The translations under genes and the position numbers were made by a program. Of a stretch of DNA of 64,000 nucleotides, positions 10,476 to 21,416 are shown one piece after another (within the stretch, counting starts at the first letter, position 1; each line of letters starts with the position of its first letter). The notes below the pieces were generated by a model. It saw only the letters and a program-made list of their open reading frames with translations. It had not been told where the DNA came from and did not search any database. Origin of the DNA: Histoplasma ohiense (taxonomy: Eukaryota > Ascomycota > Eurotiomycetes > Onygenales > Ajellomycetaceae); assembly GCA_017607445.1 (NCBI GenBank), contig JAEVHH010000003.1:4712001-4776000 (forward strand). Direction: 5' to 3'.

Positions 10476-12340
10476 GCAACACCCACCATTCTACTGTCTC
10501 ACAAGCTTGTAAAGAGACTTCAACTATTCTTCATCTTCATCTGCTCAAACTGTCTGTTCTGAATGTTTCAGATAATGATGAGAATCCAACTGATGATGAG
10601 AAGAAGAATAAGAAGAAGAAGAAGAAGAAGACACAGTCAGAAGATTCTTGATTTCTATAAATATCTATCTCTGAGTCTGAGATCTCATTCAGACTGTATG
10701 AACAGATGATTATCAATGAAATAAAGAAGTTTATAAAGATTAAGTTATGAAATGTCACAACAAATGATATGACTGTCAGCTTCTATTGTATTCAATATAC
10801 TGCAAAAAGAATAGCTGAAGAGTATGTTATAAAGCAGAACTGCAAGAAGATAGAAGTTGCAAATTGTATAGCAGTCATCTCATCAAACAAATATAAATCT
10901 TCAATCAAAATCATTCTTGAGAAGAAGATAGATTGAAGAGAGATTATCACTCTTCTGAAGAAGTTATATAAGAAAAAGATAAGTGAATTTAGCATTGAGA
11001 TTATCATCTCTTTTAATTTTCTTGATATCTCAACTTTATTCTCAAATATCTCTGTAATATGCAGTCCTGCAGCTTTCATTGAAGTGTTGAATTCTCAATT
11101 AACAACTCAGATATTGACATCAAAAAAAGCATTAGATGTCAAAGAAGAAGTAATCTCATCATCTATCAAATCCTCTCTCTATTATTCTGTCAAATCTTCT
11201 TGAATTCATAAAATATTCAATGATGAAAAGCTGCTGTCTATGTGTACAAAATCCACAGCCACTAGTCAGCAGCTGAAGAAGACTTGAAATTGACAGTCAA
11301 ATGAGTATGATTCTTTGCAGATTGAGTGTGAGATAACTGCTCACTGATATTGTCAAAAGATGAATTATTATAACTTTGAGCAGAGTATTTGTTGAATAGC
11401 TTTTGATGATACTCATATTCAACTTCTGAGTAGTGAGATTGCCAGTTGAATAGATGATGTTGAATGTGAACATGCAATAGTTAAAAATCTCTCAAGAAAG
11501 ATGACAAAAAGATTAATGAATAGAAAGAAGAAGAAGAAATGAAAAAATAAATTTATATCTACTTCTAATCTTTCTATACAGACATCTCAGATGTCAGCAG
11601 TTATATTTCCTCTCTCAACTCCTTCATCTAATATTGTGTCTTCAAGTGAGATAATCAATGTGATGATGATGAAATATATGATGAAAGGAATGAAAGACAT
11701 GGGAGAACTGAATTCAAATCTGTCATTAAATTCAAATCTATCATTGAATTCAAATCTGTCATTGAATTCAAATCTGTCATCAAATTCAAATCTGTCATTG
11801 AATTCAAATCTATCATTGAATTCAAATCTGTCATTGAATCTGAATCTGTCTTCTATTTCAAATCTGTCTTCTATTTCAAATCTGTCATTGAATTCAAATC
11901 TGTCATTGAATTCAAATCTGTCTTCTATTCTGAATCTGTCTTCTATTCTGAATCTGTCATCAAATTCAAACCTGTCATTGAATCTGAATCTGTCTTCTAT
12001 TCAAAGTAGTTTAATCTCTCAGTTTGATGAACACACAAATCTGTTTATTGATGAGTTCTTCAATTGATTGATGACAGAGAGATCTCAAAGAGCAGAAGCT
12101 CTTTTAACTGCAAAGAGCATTATTCAGAATGAAGAATTTGAACTGAATCATATACAGACAATAACAAATAAGCAGATGATTCAGTTGAATATTGAAATAA
12201 GTATATTCTCAATAATAAGAGATGAATTAAAGAGTTCTATCTGACAGTCACAGTTGAAGAAGATTAAATTGTCTTTATCTGCTGTTTGTAGTGATAACAG
12301 CAGATCTTATACTGCTTCTGCTTCTGAATTTGAAACTTAG
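10469..12340 (+). pseudogene. Second transposon gene, unidentified, broken by about 13 stops
   Basis: Reading frame 2 from ATG at 10469 to TAG at 12338 is one long frame of 623 codons, interrupted by 12 TGA and one TAA. I found no TGG codon in the whole frame, so the TGAs most simply are former tryptophans. The frame has a Lys-rich run near codon 50, charged helical stretches (YTAKRIAEEYVIKQNCKKIE, KSSIKIILEKKID), a second basic run before 11545, the 18-bp repeat block, and a final segment with KIKLSLSAVCSDNS. I do not recognise a family; it is not a transposase or a reverse transcriptase as far as I can see. Its start codon sits inside the terminal repeat, mirrored by that of the transposase, so the two genes probably shared promoter sequence. 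Confidence 0.7.
11708..12003 (+). repeat. 18-bp minisatellite in the second transposon gene
   Basis: The unit AATTCAAATCTGTCATTG is repeated about 16 times with small changes and stays in frame, coding for tandem NSNLSL hexapeptides with variants (SISNLS, SILNLS, LNLNLS). The frame is uninterrupted across the block. Confidence 0.93.
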
Positions 12341-12396
12341 ATATTATATATCATTATAATTGAATTGCAATCTGAATCTTTCTAGATTTTACAATA

Positions 12397-13409
12397 TTAT
12401 TCTATATGAGCAGATCTGAAATATCCTCTTGCATCTTCTTCTCTCATAAAGTTCTCAACTGTATGATGCAAGAAGGCTTCAAAATCTCTATCAAACTGAT
12501 TCTTTAACTGACATCTGTATCTTCTAATCCATTCTTTCAATACATGAAATGACTTCTCTATAGAATTATAATCAGAAGAATATGAAGATAAGAATAAAAG
12601 TTCAATGTCAGCTTCTCTGCAGAGATCTCACAGTGCTTGTGAATGATGAGAAGAGCAATTATTCATCACTAAATAGTGATAATCTCATTGATATTTGAGT
12701 AGTATTCAGATACATACAAACTCATTGAACCTCTCTGTATTATAGAACCTCTGATATATATCATAATCAAGATATTCATTGATACTTATTGCAGATAAGA
12801 TTGATCATCTGTGAGATTGTTTACAGAGTCTTCTAATATGACAAGAGAATTCTCTGCTTGATCATTTATATTGTTGATCTGCAGTACATTCATTCACAGC
12901 ACTCTCATCTAAAAAGATAAGTTGATCAGATTGATACTGAGTAATTTGAATACATCATTCAGCTTGAAGTTTTTTGTTGTATTGACTGGCCACAGATTCA
13001 ATCTATATCAAATAGAACAGATTAGCAGATTCTATAAGTGACAATTGCAATAATTAATCATCTTTTTTCATATCAAATTCAGTTTCTTCAACAATCTAGA
13101 TATCAATTGAGGATGGATATCAACATCAAATTCATCCTTCACAAAGCAGACAGCCTCATCACAATATGCAGTTGAATATATCTCAAAAAAGTCTTTCAAA
13201 TCTGACAAGATATCTGATGTGATCTTTGACTTTACATCTCATGTTGAACAAGAACTTCTAGCAGTTTCAAAGCAGTGAATATTTTGTTGAATTCAATATA
13301 CAGTGATCAGATGACACTCAATGATCCGCGCAATCTGAGCAGGCATATAACCATCATTTAGAAGATGTACAATCTCATTGATGGTAAATTCACTGAGCTG
13401 GGGGGGCAT
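12397..13409 (-). pseudogene. Tc1/mariner-type DD34E transposase, inactivated
   Basis: The frame begins with ATG at 13409 inside the right terminal repeat (MPPQLSEFTINEIVHLLNDG, a helix-turn-helix-like start). After a probable frameshift near a six-A run at about 13063, it continues as IESVASQYNKKLQAE, then LIFLDESAVNE (first catalytic Asp), LVMNNCSSHHS (second catalytic position, Asn where Asp is expected), and SSDYNSIEKSFHVLKEWIRR (Glu). The second and third positions are separated by 34 residues, as in Tc1-type DD34E enzymes. The C-terminal NFMREEDARGYFRSAHI is typical of fungal DDE_3 transposases. Several in-frame TGA codons occur at expected tryptophan or arginine sites. The D-to-N change is a G-to-A transition, in line with RIP. 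Confidence 0.88.
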
Positions 13410-13571
13410 ATTGGTGTATTTGATGATAAAGGTGTGTATTTGGATGAATTGGATGATATTTGAATGATTCTAGAGATATGTGGATATTTTGGTTATTTTT
13501 GCGGTGTTTTGCTATTATTTTTCAGGGGGTGGCAGAAAATTCTGTTTTCGCAAGCTTTACATCCGCCACAA
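13403..13571 (-). repeat. Right terminal inverted repeat of the transposon
   Basis: This is the reverse complement of the left repeat, without the internal duplication of about 20 bp. It includes the transposase start codon (13407-13409). Confidence 0.9.
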
Positions 13572-13573
13572 TA

Positions 13574-14394
13574 AATAGGTGGGTTTACTCGTGGATTGGC
13601 GATAAATAATTACGATTAACTACTACGATGATCAAGTTACTTAATGGCGACCTTTCCAAAATGTTCGTATGTTATGTATATATCCATCTATCTATCCCTA
13701 TTCTCCATGATATATATTGTTCCTTTCAGGCTCCCTATTCCTAATCCCCTCTAGGGATAACAATCAATCTCCACAACCATGTTAATGCAAGCCTAAATAT
13801 AATGGGAACTGATCATTGATTCTCACCGCTCTTTCATACCAAAAGAAAAGGTCTCTGTTGGCCGTATATTGAATGGCAAAGACTTCCGAAAAATGAGCCA
13901 CCGACAAAAAGCACTCCAAGTCTGCTGCATGGCCAGAAGAAACGCCACTTCTAACTATTTTTGTTCTTAAGCGCAAAGTTTGACTTTTCGTGGTAACTCG
14001 GCCATCAAACCCAGAGCATGTATGACCAACTGGACAATTTCTCTTTCAGAATCTTCAAAACACTGTCGTGCAGCGGCTTTGCCGGCCTGAGACTCCCGAT
14101 ATATCCACAGGAACCCATTATTCAGTCCATGAACGCCTTGCTTGCCTGCATCGGGCATGTGCGTTTATTCCTCCCGAATCATATGAATTCTCAACGCATA
14201 TCTCGTATTCTCTCCGGTTCTATTGATTTCATTCCGCCATCAGACCATCGAAAACGGCCGCCGTTTGAAACCGCGTATAAATAAGGCTGGCTTCTTCCCG
14301 CTGAAGTTCTATACCTACTCTGCCATTTGCCATTTTCATCTCAACTGTGCTGCAATATCGCTATCAAACTTGCCCCTTGGCCACCCCTTCAAGT
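13574..14394. promoter_or_regulatory. Upstream region of the HPPD gene
   Basis: About 820 bp lie between the transposon and the dioxygenase start. No supported gene is present; overlapping short frames occur on both strands. The TATA box annotated separately is the only clear signal. Confidence 0.5.
14276..14283 (+). promoter_or_regulatory. TATA box of the HPPD gene
   Basis: TATAAATA lies 112-119 bp upstream of the start codon, in otherwise GC-rich DNA and followed by a pyrimidine-rich stretch. This suits an inducible catabolic gene. Confidence 0.55.
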
Positions 14395-15866
14395 ATGGGG
14401 TCCTCCTTGTGTTTCGATGGCACAACCGCGACGTCCGAGAATGGCGAAATTATGCCCTCCCTGTTGGGTCCGGAGTACTACGGCTTCGACCATATCACTT
14501 GGTACGTGGGGAATGCGAAACAGGCAGCGTCATATCTCATCACGCGCCTGGGCTTTAACCCAGTGGCGTATCGCGGCCCAGAGACAGGATCTCGCGCCTT
14601 GGTCTCGTATGTCATCGCAAACAGCGGTGCCACTTTCGTTATGACCTCTCCGGTTTGTGGGAAATTGGCCACGGACGAAATAAGTAAATTTCAGATATCT
14701 GTCAGGGAGCAAGCCCTGCTAGATGAAATCCACACTCATTTGGAAAAACACGGGGATGGGGTAAAGGATGTTGCTTTTCGGGTAAATGCAGACGTTAAAG
14801 CTAAGTGGGAGAGAGCTGTGGCTAATGGCGCCGTTTCTGTGGTGAACCCTACCATAATCAGCGGCGACGAGCCTGGGAGCGGGCAAATAGAGATGGCCAC
14901 AATCAAATCGTTTGGAGACACGACACATACCCTCATCAACAGGGACCATTATAGGGGATGCTTCTTGCCTGGATACGTGCGAGTGGAACAAGGGGACTCG
15001 ATCAACGAGCTTCTGCCTCCGATTGACTTCATCGAAATCGACCACTGTGTTGGGAACCAGCCGTGGAACGGCCTGGACATGGCAGTGAAATTGTATGAAA
15101 ACCCCAACTTTGATCATGAATGCTACCCCTATTCGATGAGATTTCCATAGAATGAGCAAAAGGGCAGACACCAATTAACATGGCCATAAACATAGCTACG
15201 AAGACTGTCTTAATTTCCACCGTTACTGGAGTGTCGATGACAAGTCCCTGTGCTCCGGCTATTCCTCCATGCGCTCCATTGTTGTCGCGTCGCCCAATGA
15301 GGTCATAAAAATGCCCCTAAACGAGCCAGCAGTGGGCAAGAAGAAGTCCCAAATCGAAGAGTAAGAAAGATGACTCAATATCCGTTCTCCCACAAACCAT
15401 ATATATATATATGTTTGTATATTAATATACATCATCACGCAGATTCGTCGACTACTACAACGGCTCAGGAGTGCAACATATCGCCTTCCGCACGAACGAC
15501 ATCATCACCGCCATAACCAATCTCCGCAAAAGAGGCGTCGAGTTCCTTTCTGTGCCCGCGGCATACTATGACGTTATACGCGCCCGTCTTGCTGCCATGA
15601 ATGCCGGCAACACAGGGGTCCATGGCGATAAAAAAGGAAACCTAGTCATCAACGAAAGCATAGACACATTACAGGCGCTGAACATCTTGATAGACTTTGA
15701 CGAGCAAGGGTACCTGCTGCAGATATTTACGAAACATGTGCTGGACCGGCCGACGGTGTTTTTCGAGGTGATTCAGCGGAATAACTTCGATGGGTTTGGC
15801 GCGGGGAATTTCAAAAGTTTGTTTGAGGCGTTTGAGAGGGAGCAGGCGGCGCGGGGAAATCTTTGA
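14395..15866 (+). CDS. 4-hydroxyphenylpyruvate dioxygenase
   Basis: Three exons: 14395-15092, 15196-15360 and 15443-15866, about 428 residues. The enzyme turns 4-hydroxyphenylpyruvate into homogentisate in tyrosine breakdown and in pyomelanin formation. Two vicinal-oxygen-chelate domains are visible: YYGFDHITWYVGNAKQAASY starts the first, and the C-terminal one carries the iron ligands His217 (EIDHCVGNQ), His300 (GVQHIAFRT) and Glu396 (TVFFEVIQRN). The ending FGAGNFKSLFEAFEREQAARGNL is typical. Start MGSSLCFDG is the first in-frame ATG. A short Gly/Asn/Lys-rich insert (about residues 342-357) widens the spacing between the second His and the Glu. The second intron holds a TA repeat. No other tyrosine-degradation gene lies nearby. 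The N-terminal part differs from the main fungal HPPD as I remember it, so a paralog is possible. Confidence 0.92.
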
Positions 15867-17127
15867 GTCAATATGGTTATATTCGCACCTCCGCTTTGTT
15901 TCCTTTTTGGATTGGGAGACATCTGGCTATGGTGTGAGATGGAACTACCGGGTAGGGAATAGGAACAATAGTAGTTTATTGCTACTAATAAAAGCCAAAA
16001 CAAAAACAAAAGAAAGAAAGAAAGCAAGAATAAGAAAAAGACAAAAAGGAAAAAGTGAAAAGAAGAAAAGAAAAGAGGAGTAGAGAGAAGAGACGAGAAG
16101 AAGAGAATAATAGAAATGCGGCTAATCTAGAGACAAGATTTTCTCCTTCCTAGCACCGCTCCCCTATTCGAATCCCATTTATAATGTTTTTCCCACTTGG
16201 ATTCTAGCTTTGCCGTTGAGTGCAACACCTTTCTCCGCATTCTTATGCAGTGTACTTGAATGCTTAATTAAACGTGGCCACTGCCGAAGAGCGTAGGGAA
16301 GCAGAAATACAAAAGCAGAAAAAAAAAAGCAAAAAGAAGCATACAATACAGTTTTGGAAAGCTTTGTTTATGAAAATGGCATATTATTCATATCATAGGA
16401 CAGAAAGTAGGGAAATACAAGCATGGTGTCACATTTAACGACAGCAAAAGGTTCGAACTTGAAAACATAAGAAAAGGAAATAAAAGGAAAAAAATTATAT
16501 CATTACCGAAGAAGTAAGACGGAGGGAATGAAGGAGGAGAGCATATGATGACATACAAACTACATGGCAGTGATAAGAGGAAAGAAAAAGAAACCTGATC
16601 AGCTAAGTAACGATTGGGTCGGGATATTCAGTTTGGGAACAAATCCGGCATACCAACTTCCGCAATTCTATGCGGCGGAAAAGAAAGAATAAGAGAAGCT
16701 TGGTCTTGTATAAAACCCAAGGACGAAGAACTCACAATCGTTGGAGGGGAGGGATGAAAAGGAAAATTACAAGAAAATAGAAGGAGGAGGACAAAACGAC
16801 AACCGCAAAAAGCACAATTGGTTGTTCAAAAGAGATGAAGAAGAAAAGCGTTTTACGTTGAAACAAAATTCGTACTTTGTATATGCCAGTTGGCATCATG
16901 CGTTGCTAATTCTTGTGGCGGCGACGTGGCGATGGAGTCAAGTATTGGTCACGTATCTATGAACGTATATATTTATATTGATGTGAATGGATGCAAAATG
17001 AAGTGCTGTGGATGTGCAAAGAGGGTACAACGAGAAGGTTGAGTATAATGCAAGTGGTGTATTGCGTTATGCATGGAAGGGGCGGGAAAGGATGAGATGA
17101 TCGAATTTCGTTCCCGTACTACATATA
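15867..17127. other. Convergent spacer between HPPD and GYP5, no gene seen
   Basis: An A-rich plus strand (15985-16090 and 16480-16870, rich in GAAA and AAAG runs) covers most of this spacer. It probably holds both 3' untranslated regions. Open frames are low-complexity Lys/Glu runs and are not called. Confidence 0.55.
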
Positions 17128-20088
17128 TTAACCAAGGGCCTTTCGTAGATCGACCCATTTCTGCTTGAGGCTCTCATGCTCTTCGGACAGCTACAATGAT
17201 CAAAGTGGATGGTTGATTAGTATGAACGAACAAACAAGGAAGAATAAATTTTAGGAAGGTAGTGTTAGAGATGTATTGCTTACCTCGGCCCACTTCAACT
17301 TTGTATCAACAAGATCTTTCTCCATCTCGGCCATTTGCTCCTCCATCGACCTATTCTCGTTCTGCACCTCGATGTTTCGCTTCATGATCCGCTCCATTTC
17401 CGTCCGCAACTTGTCTTCCAGCTCGGCAGGTTGTCGGTCAATAACAATCTTCAGCTCCTCGACTTCAACCTTGTAACTTTCATTTGCATCTCGTAGCTCC
17501 TCATTCTCCACTTTGAGGCGGACTAGTTCTGACGCAAGCTGCACATGCTCTGTGTCTGACTTCTCCGCGCGCTCCTCAAGCAAACGGATGCGAGCGGCTT
17601 GCGTTGCGACAGTGTGCCTTAACCCTTCCAACTCTGCTGCCTGTTCCTGTTCCACGCGGACTTTCTCTTCCCATTCTGCAGTATACGTTTTGATCATGTC
17701 ATCCGAAAGCTTGACAAGGCACGCATCTTGGACCATGAGATCAGCACGATAGACTTCTTTGTCCGAGGAACCAGAGCTGCCGAAGAAGCCAGACTCGAGA
17801 ATCGAGCTTGCGGATGGTTGTTGGTCGATATAGACGTCAAATAACTTTTCTTTGAGGAAATTAGTTAACGACGCCATATCGTTCATCCCGAGCAATGCTT
17901 CGGTATTGCGCTGCATGATTGCGACAGCGAACCTGAGGATTGTCGGCTCTAGCCCTTCCTCGAATATCAAATCGTAAATGCGGAGGACAAGTTGAAGCGG
18001 GAATCGGTATGCAAACAAGGTGAGAAACCACTGCGTTGCATAGAGTTGGGGTGTAACTCCACGTCGACGCAGATGACAAGCCAAGGCAGGCTCAAGATCC
18101 TCCAGTAAGCGCTCGAACTGGTACAGGCGCATGTGAAGTCCAGGCATATCTTGGATGAACATGTCTCGTAGGCGGTATTTGTTCATTAACTTAACCAGAA
18201 GGGTAAATGCTTCCCCTTCATCCATCTAATTTTATTTTTATCCAAGTTAGGTTGATTGTACGAGATTAAAATTGTGCATCGTTCAAGTGAAAGGCGGTGA
18301 AATGAAAACTTACATTGAATAACAGAGGCATAACAATAAAGTTCATCCCCTGGGCATAGCCCACGCCTTCATCATACAACGCGTAGGCTTTGCAGAGTCC
18401 AAATAATCCATCCTGGTTGCGCTGCGACAAAAAGTATTTTGAATAACTGGTCCTTGATCCCAGATCCCGCCTGATAGCTTTCTCCAGCTTCTGAAGAGCG
18501 ATGGCATCCTCCTTTGCTTTTTTCTTTCGAGCTGCCTCCAGACTTGCTTGTGCTTTTATTACAGGATCTGGGTCTTTTTCTGGAACCAAAGGGGGAGAGA
18601 CAACGCCATTGCTTGAGTTAACTGTGGGACTCGAGCGATCAGAATCTACTGAGGACCGGGAAGAGGACAACGATTCCTTCTCTTTATCCTTCGGAACTCC
18701 GTTACTTTGGCCGCTGAGAGTTATGGCAGAACTGATGCTCCAGTAACGATCACGATCCTTCTCCGTGCCCCTCGCTAACAATTCTCTGTATACATCCTCC
18801 AATTCCGGATTTCTACTGTCTGCAAGAACTTGCCAAATGACCCCACGGATCGTTTGTGGAATACCTCTCTTGATAGCAGCATTCAACTCCTCCGCATTGG
18901 ATCCTTTAAGAGCCTCTGGTCCAACGTTGACAACATGTTGCCACAGTTCCCAATCAACAGGAGCTGAGGCATCAGTTGCGGAGGATGATATACCAGAGAC
19001 AGTGCCGGGCGCTAGGTTTGGATTGACGGTTGGAGGCAGACCTGGTGATGTTGCCACAGGAGATGGCGCAGGTGGAACAGCAAGTCCAGTTTCGCTCTTC
19101 TCAGATCCGCTTTTTGGGCTTCCAATGGTGCTAGCACGGCCCTCATCATGGGCAGAGGTAATACTGGCTGCCTCATCGGCAACACCTTCGTTCCGCATTC
19201 TCAGCAACTTGAACTGGTCTCTCAAGCTGTTCCGTCTGATTGAATCGAAGCTGGCGGAATCCCCATCACTACCTTCTTGTAACCTGGCCAGCAATTCAGG
19301 ATTGCTGCCCACTGTCGATATCGAGGCCGCGGTGCTTCTCCGGCTATTCCCCGATCCAGAGGAAGGTTTTATATCTTTGCCGCCAGAGCTAGCCCGCGAA
19401 AGCCAGGCAAACGGACTGGTAAGTTTCCGCGAGGTTTGTGGGGGATTCGCTAATTGGGTTGTTGGTGATTGATGTTTGGTTGCTGGAGGGGGTCCCCACG
19501 GTACAGAGGGAAGGGAAGCGGAGAAGCCCTGGAGGCGCCCAGTTTGTTTGGCGGATTCTCTTGAGGGAAGGGGAGGAGGGCCACTTGACGAGTCGGGGGA
19601 TGTCTGCTGCGATTTCTCCTCCCCATTCCCTTCCTTCGGAGCAACCAAGTTGATTTCATCAAGAGATGTTGTGGAGAGACGGTGAGCAGCTAGTAGGGGC
19701 GATTTTGAGGGTTTGTTTTTCTTCGGGGTATCATCTCCCACGGGAGATACTGGTGACAACGTATCATCATGGCCACTCTGCTTCCTGTCAGGTATGGGCA
19801 AGGGAGGATGGACTGTGGCTCGGGGGGTGGTCAGAGATCCGTTCGAAGGTCGACGGTCGGTTAGAGAACGGGTAGCGCTTTGGGGAAGTGGGGATTCAGG
19901 ACGTGGTGCAGTATCCTGTGCGTCTTCGAAGGCATCCTAGGAGAAGAATACAATAAGCAATTCATTTTATTTTAATTTTATTTCATTTCACTTTTAGCTT
20001 CTTATCTAGCAGCATTATTTCTAAGCAACTGAGGGGGGTTGTAACCCACAGCTTCATAGTCCGTATTCTCCGCGCTGCTGGATACCAT
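17128..20088 (-). CDS. GYP5: TBC-domain GTPase-activating protein, Gyp5-like
   Basis: Four exons: 20088-20050, 19936-18314, 18225-17284 and 17190-17128, about 888 residues. A long Ser/Pro-rich N-terminus (to about 370) precedes the TBC domain, which begins at KRGIPQTIRGVIWQVLAD. Catalytic residues are visible: the arginine finger in IRRDLGSRTS and the glutamine finger in GVGYAQGMNF. A Ser-rich insert splits the first TBC motifs. A coiled coil follows (about residues 740-870). In yeast, Gyp5 with Gyl1 acts on Ypt1/Sec4 in Golgi-to-surface traffic. The first exon (13 codons, MVSSSAENTDYEA) is inferred: the second exon opens after a clear CTAG acceptor without an in-frame ATG, and the upstream ATG joins in phase through a GTGGGT donor. 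The last exon codes only LSEEHESLKQKWVDLRKALG. Confidence 0.88.
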
Positions 20089-21416
20089 GGCTGGTCGTGT
20101 GCATGTAGTAAAGTTCGTCGTTCACAAAATCCCTTGCTGAGCGTGGTAACTATGTGGGCTTTGGAGGAGAGGAGGTAGCGTCCATAGACAATTTGACCAG
20201 ATTGGATAAATCCTTAGCACTTCGGATAGTAAGATTGACTAGACTAAGTCCAATGGACGATAGAGTAAGGGTGGAAAAGGCGAACGATACACGTTCAGAG
20301 GCCTGGCCGCAAAAAATAGCCTTCAGCTACTATTTATTTACTAAATTTGCACTGGAGGCTATTTTTCAAGGCATGGCGTTTCAACAACCAAATCGATCGG
20401 TCAATCAGTCAAGACTGAAGCGAAAACCAGAAAGAAGAAGAAGAAAAGAAAAGGACGAAGATCGCCAGGGACAGACAGGCCTTGGATTGACACGGTTAGC
20501 CTCTGTGGCGAGGCGTTGATGTTGGTTGTTGGTGGACGACGACGGCGGCGGTGTTGTTTGGAGAAAAAGAAAAGAACTCTCGGTTGACTCGCCTCGACTT
20601 GCTACAGACCGGCGGAACCATCCATTGTCATGACTGACGGCGGGAGAGTGACGACCAGGAAGGGATCTTGAAACATCTGCAATTAAAGACGAGCTAAGTG
20701 ATCTAGTGTCTTATCCGCCACCGTTTTTGAGTCCCATCATGCTTTAGAGGCTGGGAGTTTGAAACAGCAACCTGCAGGCTGCCTAACTATGGAGATACAT
20801 ATGCTGATTCTCTGCGTCTGCATTAGTTGCAGCGCCCTGAGTTTGACAAATCCTCCTGGTATATAACCAATGGCTCTTGCGCGGGGGGGGATTGTAGTGG
20901 TTGTATATTAATCCGACCTGCATGCTGCAATTTACCAATTCGGGGATTATTATCAGTTTCGTCCTCGAAAAGATCTCTTAGATGTTGGTTTGGTTATTGT
21001 CAGTCATATCATAACAACTTAAAGTCACTGATATGTCCGAAGTCCCCCTCCTAGTGGCCAAATCGCTAACCGCCTCTTCATGCGTGTGTGATTACTTGCC
21101 AACAGTTGGACATCAAATGTATTTGTTTTTGGCTTTGTTGCCGTTCTCTTTGTCCGTGAGGTCGAACAATTCTCCAGTTTAAGAGAAAAGCAAGGATGTG
21201 TAACAATGTAGGTGCTCCAGAGCCGTTTATTGGTTTTCATACGATTTGGCGACCTGGTACCAATCTACCAATTCCTCGCACATAAGAGGTCCTCTTTTTA
21301 ATCCAAGCCATGCACTTCTGGTTTACAACAATCCAAATTCCAATGCCGCCGTGTATTTCATGCTGTGGAAATCTAGTTGTCTACGTGCTTTGGAATATCG
21401 TGAAACATCGCCGCCC
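20089..21416. other. Spacer upstream of GYP5 and downstream of BET4, no gene seen
   Basis: About 1.3 kb. A frame of about 120 codons at 20154-20519 on the plus strand has no recognisable content and ends in a basic low-complexity run. The rest probably holds the GYP5 promoter and the BET4 3' end. Confidence 0.45.

Larger units (their letters stand above)
10287..13571. mobile_element. Tc1/mariner-type DNA transposon, mutated, with two convergent genes
   Basis: The element is 3,285 bp long, begins TTGTGGCGGATGTAAAGC and ends with its reverse complement, and is flanked on both sides by TA (10285-10286 and 13572-13573). The inverted repeats are about 170-190 bp and nearly identical. Inside are a minus-strand DD34E transposase and a plus-strand frame of about 623 codons; they converge with 56 bp between their stops. 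The interior is strongly AT-rich. Almost every premature stop is TGA where TGG would be expected, the pattern left by RIP (CpA to TpA on the other strand). The TA duplication, repeats and DD34E spacing place it in the Tc1/mariner superfamily; the second gene is unusual. It looks incapable of coding its own transposase now. Confidence 0.92.

Noticed and set aside
10469..12340. Alternative genetic code with TGA read as tryptophan in the transposon
   Set aside because: The host genes use TGA as a normal stop and TGG for tryptophan. The element also shows other C-to-T/G-to-A changes (D-to-N in the catalytic motif, transitions between the two end repeats). RIP explains all of these.
10287..13571. 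CRISPR array or prophage-type repeats
   Set aside because: The only regular array is the in-frame 18-bp coding minisatellite without spacers, and the host is a eukaryote.
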